Notes under the pieces: generated by a model
Told to the model about the DNA's origin: nothing
The model's input: the letters and a program-made list of their open reading frames with translations, nothing else
Databases searched by the model: none
Program-made: the position numbers and the translations under genes
From: Bacteroidales bacterium UBA3868
GTDB lineage: Bacteria > Bacteroidota > Bacteroidia > Bacteroidales > WCHB1-69
Direction of reading: 5' to 3'
NCBI GenBank assembly: GCA_002392325.1
Contig: DGGS01000174.1
Location: forward strand, 1 to 8,427
DNA: 8,427 nt
Part shown: positions 6,182-8,427 of the stretch, piece by piece
Position numbering within the stretch: the stretch's first letter is position 1
How the letters are laid out: every line of letters starts with the position of its first letter

Positions 6182-7225
6182 TTAAACAGACGGATTGTAA
6201 GGTTCGGGTTTTTCCGCCGCCATGGGTAATTCCATTTCAGGTTGTTCGTATGCCTTAACTTTTCCTGTCTGGCGCCGGCGGATGAGGATGCGAGAGAATT
6301 TCTCTTTCCCGTTCAAAATCGGTTTTGCCAAATCATATTCACTATCACACCCATGATTCAGTATTCCTACAATATCAAATTGGTCGGGATTGTATTTATC
6401 TAAAAAGGTGACAGGAACACCCATCAAACCTTCATAATCTATCGGAATATTTGCTGTAGGACAACATTCTATTGCATCAAAATTGTCATATTTCGGATAT
6501 TCTTCAGAATTATATGTCTTATACAGAATCATATCCTCGTGCCTTTTGGGTATTTCCAAATTGGTGAACCAATTTACCCCAGAAACGCGAATCATACCTT
6601 CCCGGTGGTCACCTGCTGTGGCAGTGTCTTCATAGCGGCTAAAGAAATGTCCTGCTCCGCCTTTAAAACCGTAACCCAGCCATAATCTATTTTCTTTTAT
6701 CATAGGGAAGATCTCTTTGTAATGAATAGCATTTTGATGGCCCACTATCACAAACTTTTTCTCATACTTCATCAATTGTGCCACATATTCACGAAAAAGG
6801 GAGAATGGTGGGTTGGTGACCACAATGTCGGCCTCTTTCAGCAGTTCAATGCACTCTTGGGAACGAAAATCGCCGTCGCCTTGGAAATAATGGATGCCAA
6901 TTTCTTCTGGGTCAGGTACGCGGTTGTTGTTTTTGTCGCCAAAATATTCCAACCATATTGCTCGTTCGCTGTCATTTTGCGAAAATAAATCCCGATTTTG
7001 GTTTTTATAACAAGTAGTGATGAGCTTTTTCAATCCTAATTGTTCAAAATTGTAACTGAAATAGTGGAAAAAATTGCTCACACGCGGATCATCGCAGTTG
7101 CACAACACGGTTTTGCCCTTGAAATGATGCTTGTAGTGCCGGAGTTCATTCTCAATATCGATAAGTTGGGTGTAGAACTCGTCCTTCTTGGCGTTTTTTG
7201 CCGCATTCAGATTTTTGTTGGCCAT
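6182..7225 (-). CDS. EcoRI-family adenine-specific DNA methyltransferase
   Basis: This 347-residue protein matches the EcoRI modification methylase family (N6-adenine methylation of DNA using S-adenosylmethionine). Family hallmarks are the N-terminal DEFYTQLIDIENEL (15-28), CNCDDPRVSNFFHYFSYNF (42-60), LITTCYKNQ (68-76), the catalytic motif TNPPF (137-141), and FVIVGHQNAIHYKEIF (158-173). Start choice: the ATG at 7223-7225 begins MANKNLNAAKNAKKDEF, the usual start of this family. The frame stays open 29 codons further to a TTG at 7310-7312, but that extension runs through an inverted repeat and does not look like protein. Recognition sequence cannot be read; GAATTC is that of the founding member only. 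No EcoRI-type endonuclease lies next to it. The neighbours downstream are the Fic and DUF262-HNH genes. Part of the gene is strikingly AT-rich (21 G+C of 60 at 6721-6780), against 31 of 60 at 5401-5460 in the Fic gene, hinting at separate acquisition. Confidence 0.93.
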   Translation of the reverse strand: MANKNLNAAKNAKKDEFYTQLIDIENELRHYKHHFKGKTVLCNCDDPRVSNFFHYFSYNFEQLGLKKLITTCYKNQNRDLFSQNDSERAIWLEYFGDKNNNRVPDPEEIGIHYFQGDGDFRSQECIELLKEADIVVTNPPFSLFREYVAQLMKYEKKFVIVGHQNAIHYKEIFPMIKENRLWLGYGFKGGAGHFFSRYEDTATAGDHREGMIRVSGVNWFTNLEIPKRHEDMILYKTYNSEEYPKYDNFDAIECCPTANIPIDYEGLMGVPVTFLDKYNPDQFDIVGILNHGCDSEYDLAKPILNGKEKFSRILIRRRQTGKVKAYEQPEMELPMAAEKPEPYNPSV

Positions 7226-7226
7226 A

Positions 7227-7257
7227 CGGATAACAGTTGTTGCATCTCCATTATCCG
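7227..7257. repeat. 7-bp inverted repeat adjoining the methyltransferase start codon
   Basis: CGGATAA at 7227-7233 and TTATCCG at 7251-7257 are exact reverse complements separated by 17 bp. The repeat ends one base before the ATG at 7223-7225. It could be an operator for a dimeric regulator (the Fic winged-helix protein or the methyltransferase itself) or an mRNA hairpin that limits ribosome access. It does not share sequence with the 13-bp repeat in front of the Fic gene. Confidence 0.65.
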
Positions 7258-7302
7258 CCACGCAAAAAGAAAAAGGTGCTTTCCTTATTGCGCTACCAAG
7301 GT

Positions 7303-7450
7303 AACCCTGCAAGGAGACCTTTTACCGATAATAAGTACTCACACCTCTTGGGGTATGAGCATCGCTTATTATTCATCGGTATAAGGTTGCTTGCAATGGC
7401 AAACCTCACATATTATTTCTGTGTTTTATCTCCGTAAATCTTGCAGGGTT
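7303..7450. ncRNA. Candidate structured RNA element (unidentified, probably in the methyltransferase leader)
   Basis: An 11-bp perfect outer stem, AACCCTGCAAG (7303-7313) with CTTGCAGGGTT (7440-7450), encloses a second long stem. The second is ACCTTTTACCGAT (7317-7329) with ATCGGTATAAGGT (7375-7387), 12 of 13 positions paired. It continues with AATAAG/CTTATT (7330-7335, 7365-7370) and CTCA/TGAG (7338-7341, 7356-7359) around a small loop. A third short hairpin can form in 7385-7405 from TTGC and GCAA with flanking GGT and ACC. This nested architecture is more than chance pairing and resembles a junction RNA. The transcribed strand is uncertain; minus is favoured because the only promoter candidate that would place it in a known message is at 7551-7558. 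It does not fit the riboswitch consensus motifs I compared by eye (TPP, SAM, cobalamin, c-di-GMP). A palindromic mobile-element remnant is possible. Confidence 0.35.
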
Positions 7451-7550
7451 TTCGGTAAACGCGAAATAATAGCTAATGCTTTGGTTTATAATAAAATGTT
7501 AATTTTTACAGTCGATACTTAAATTTGGTTCTATACTCAAAAAATCAGGG

Positions 7551-7558
7551 CAAAGATA
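7551..7558 (-). promoter_or_regulatory. Predicted -7 promoter element for the methyltransferase gene
   Basis: The minus strand reads TATCTTTG, matching TAnnTTTG. It is the only such match on this strand between the methyltransferase start and the glyA terminator, and it sits just downstream of that terminator, where a new transcription unit would begin. No good -33 TTTG is visible. The implied leader is about 320 nt, which is long. Confidence 0.35.
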
Positions 7559-7585
7559 GGCATTTTTTAGATACGCACGGCGGAT

Positions 7586-7619
7586 AAAAAAGAAAGGGTT
7601 GCCCTGTGTGGCAACCCTT
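7586..7619 (-). terminator. Intrinsic terminator of glyA
   Basis: On the minus strand a perfect 10-bp stem (AAGGGTTGCC at 7610-7619 read in reverse, paired with 7594-7603; 6-nt loop 7604-7609) is followed by the T-rich run TTTCTTTTTT (7586-7595, overlapping the stem foot). It begins about 30 bp after the glyA stop codon. The opposite strand has no T-run, so it acts for glyA only. Confidence 0.9.
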
Positions 7620-7649
7620 AGTTGATAATGTTGGTAATCTTTGTCAATC

Positions 7650-8427
7650 TTACCAAGCGAACAGCGGTCTGTCGTGCATCATGTCGTTGACCGTCTTGCG
7701 TGTCTTGGCGATGAGCTCTTCGTTCTCCACGTCGCAGAGGATGTTGTCGATCATCTCAACGATGCCGTCCATGTCGCCCTCTTTCAGGCCACGAGTGGTG
7801 ATGGCCGGTGTGCCCACGCGCAGACCGGAGGTCTGGAATGCGGAACGGGTGTCGAACGGTACCATGTTCTTGTTGATGGTGATGTCCGCCTTAACCAAGG
7901 TGTTCTCAGCCACTTTACCGGTCAACTCGGGGAACTTGGGACGCAAGTCGATGAGCATCAGGTGGTTGTCGGTGCCGTTGGAGATGACCTTATAACCTCT
8001 CTTGACGAAAGACTCGGCCATGGTGGCGGCGTTCAGCTTCACCTGTTTCACATATTGGGCGTATTCATCGGTCAAAGCCTCGCCGAAAGCGACGGCCTTG
8101 GCGGCGATGACATGCTCCAGCGGGCCGCCTTGCACGCCCGGGAACACGGCGGAGTCGAGAATCTGGGACATCATCTTCACGACACCCTTCGGGGTGGTCT
8201 TACCCCACGGGTTCTCAAAGTCTTTGCCCAACATGATGAGGCCGCCGCGCGGTCCGCGCAATGTCTTGTGCGTGGTGGTGGTCACGATGTGGCAGTGCTC
8301 AACCGCGTTGTTCAACAGACCCTTCGCAATCAAACCGGCAGGGTGGGAAATGTCGGCCATCAGGATGGCGCCAATCTCATCGGCAATCTTGCGCATACGA
8401 GCCCAATCCCAGTCGCGGCTGTAGGCG
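7650..8427 (-). CDS. glyA: Serine hydroxymethyltransferase GlyA (C-terminal 258 residues, cut by window edge)
   Basis: GlyA is a pyridoxal-phosphate enzyme that converts serine and tetrahydrofolate to glycine and 5,10-methylenetetrahydrofolate in the cytoplasm, the main source of one-carbon units. The visible frame begins [17 protein letters not shown] at the window edge and ends MHDRPLFAW followed by TAA (7650-7652). Diagnostic features are [14 protein letters not shown], with the cofactor-contacting Asp and His (visible residues 25 and 28). [14 protein letters not shown] follows, whose lysine (codon 8265-8267) forms the internal aldimine with the cofactor. [22 protein letters not shown] and the [10 protein letters not shown] and [13 protein letters not shown] regions are also standard. 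About 170 N-terminal residues lie off the right edge. A strong terminator follows, so it is transcriptionally separate from the methyltransferase gene downstream on the same strand. No damage is seen. Confidence 0.97.
   Translation of the reverse strand, partial: AYSRDWDWARMRKIADEIGAILMADISHPAGLIAKGLLNNAVEHCHIVTTTTHKTLRGPRGGLIMLGKDFENPWGKTTPKGVVKMMSQILDSAVFPGVQGGPLEHVIAAKAVAFGEALTDEYAQYVKQVKLNAATMAESFVKRGYKVISNGTDNHLMLIDLRPKFPELTGKVAENTLVKADITINKNMVPFDTRSAFQTSGLRVGTPAITTRGLKEGDMDGIVEMIDNILCDVENEELIAKTRKTVNDMMHDRPLFAW

Larger units (their letters stand above)
7226..7545 (-). other. Long non-coding stretch, apparent 5' leader of the methyltransferase gene
   Basis: No gene is supported between the methyltransferase start and the glyA terminator. 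If the promoter candidate at 7551-7558 is used, the message carries an untranslated leader of about 320 nt. It contains a hairpin-forming repeat next to the start codon (7227-7257) and a larger folded element (7303-7450). The rest (7451-7545) is AT-rich with nothing recognisable. Open frames on either strand here have no familiar protein features. Confidence 0.5.

Noticed and set aside
7226..7312. TTG-initiated 29-residue N-terminal extension of the methyltransferase
   Set aside because: The family begins with MANKNLNAAK-type sequence. The extension crosses an inverted repeat and has no recognisable protein character.
7040..7384. 114-codon plus-strand frame overlapping the methyltransferase start region
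   Set aside because: Most of it is the complement of conserved methyltransferase sequence; the rest crosses the structured element.
7520..7527. Plus-strand TAAATTTG match to the -7 consensus
   Set aside because: Nothing it could transcribe is visible; it would run into the glyA gene from behind. A chance match is expected in AT-rich DNA.

Overview
The window is a piece of a Bacteroidota (most likely Bacteroidales) chromosome. Three things suggest this. The Mfd and GlyA fragments have Bacteroidota-like sequence. No clear Shine-Dalgarno sequence was noticed at the gene starts. Exact matches to the Bacteroidota -7 promoter consensus TAnnTTTG lie at sensible positions in front of several genes.

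Layout. Positions 1-2288 (minus strand) hold the first 762 residues of the transcription-repair coupling factor Mfd; its C-terminal third lies off the left edge. A short divergent promoter region (2289-2338) separates it from a plus-strand pair: a GmhB/HisB-N-like HAD phosphatase (2339-2908) and an LpxL/HtrB-type lipid A acyltransferase (2975-3841). Both plausibly serve lipopolysaccharide synthesis. Between them sits an unusual pair of 8-bp tandem repeats, purine-rich then pyrimidine-rich. The minus strand resumes one base after the acyltransferase stop codon with a three-gene accessory segment. In transcription order this is an EcoRI-family adenine methyltransferase (7225-6182), a Fic protein with a C-terminal winged helix (6057-4948) and a DUF262-HNH nuclease (4934-3843). 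The right end holds the 3' part of glyA (7650-8427, minus), closed by a clear intrinsic terminator.

The most interesting part is 3843-7560. A DNA methyltransferase, a presumed nucleotidyl-transferring regulator with a DNA-binding domain, and a DGQQR-motif nuclease with an HNH domain together look like an unclassified restriction-modification or defence module. No EcoRI-type endonuclease is seen. Both promoter regions of the segment are rich in symmetry. A 13-bp inverted repeat brackets a predicted promoter in front of the Fic gene. A 7-bp inverted repeat ends two bases from the methyltransferase start. A large potentially folded element (7303-7450) lies in the apparent methyltransferase leader. 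The defence function is inferred from domain content and gene order. The three genes may also be a mosaic, because the methyltransferase gene is visibly more AT-rich than the other two and the Fic gene seems to have its own promoter.

No tRNA, rRNA, CRISPR array or recognisable insertion sequence was seen by eye.
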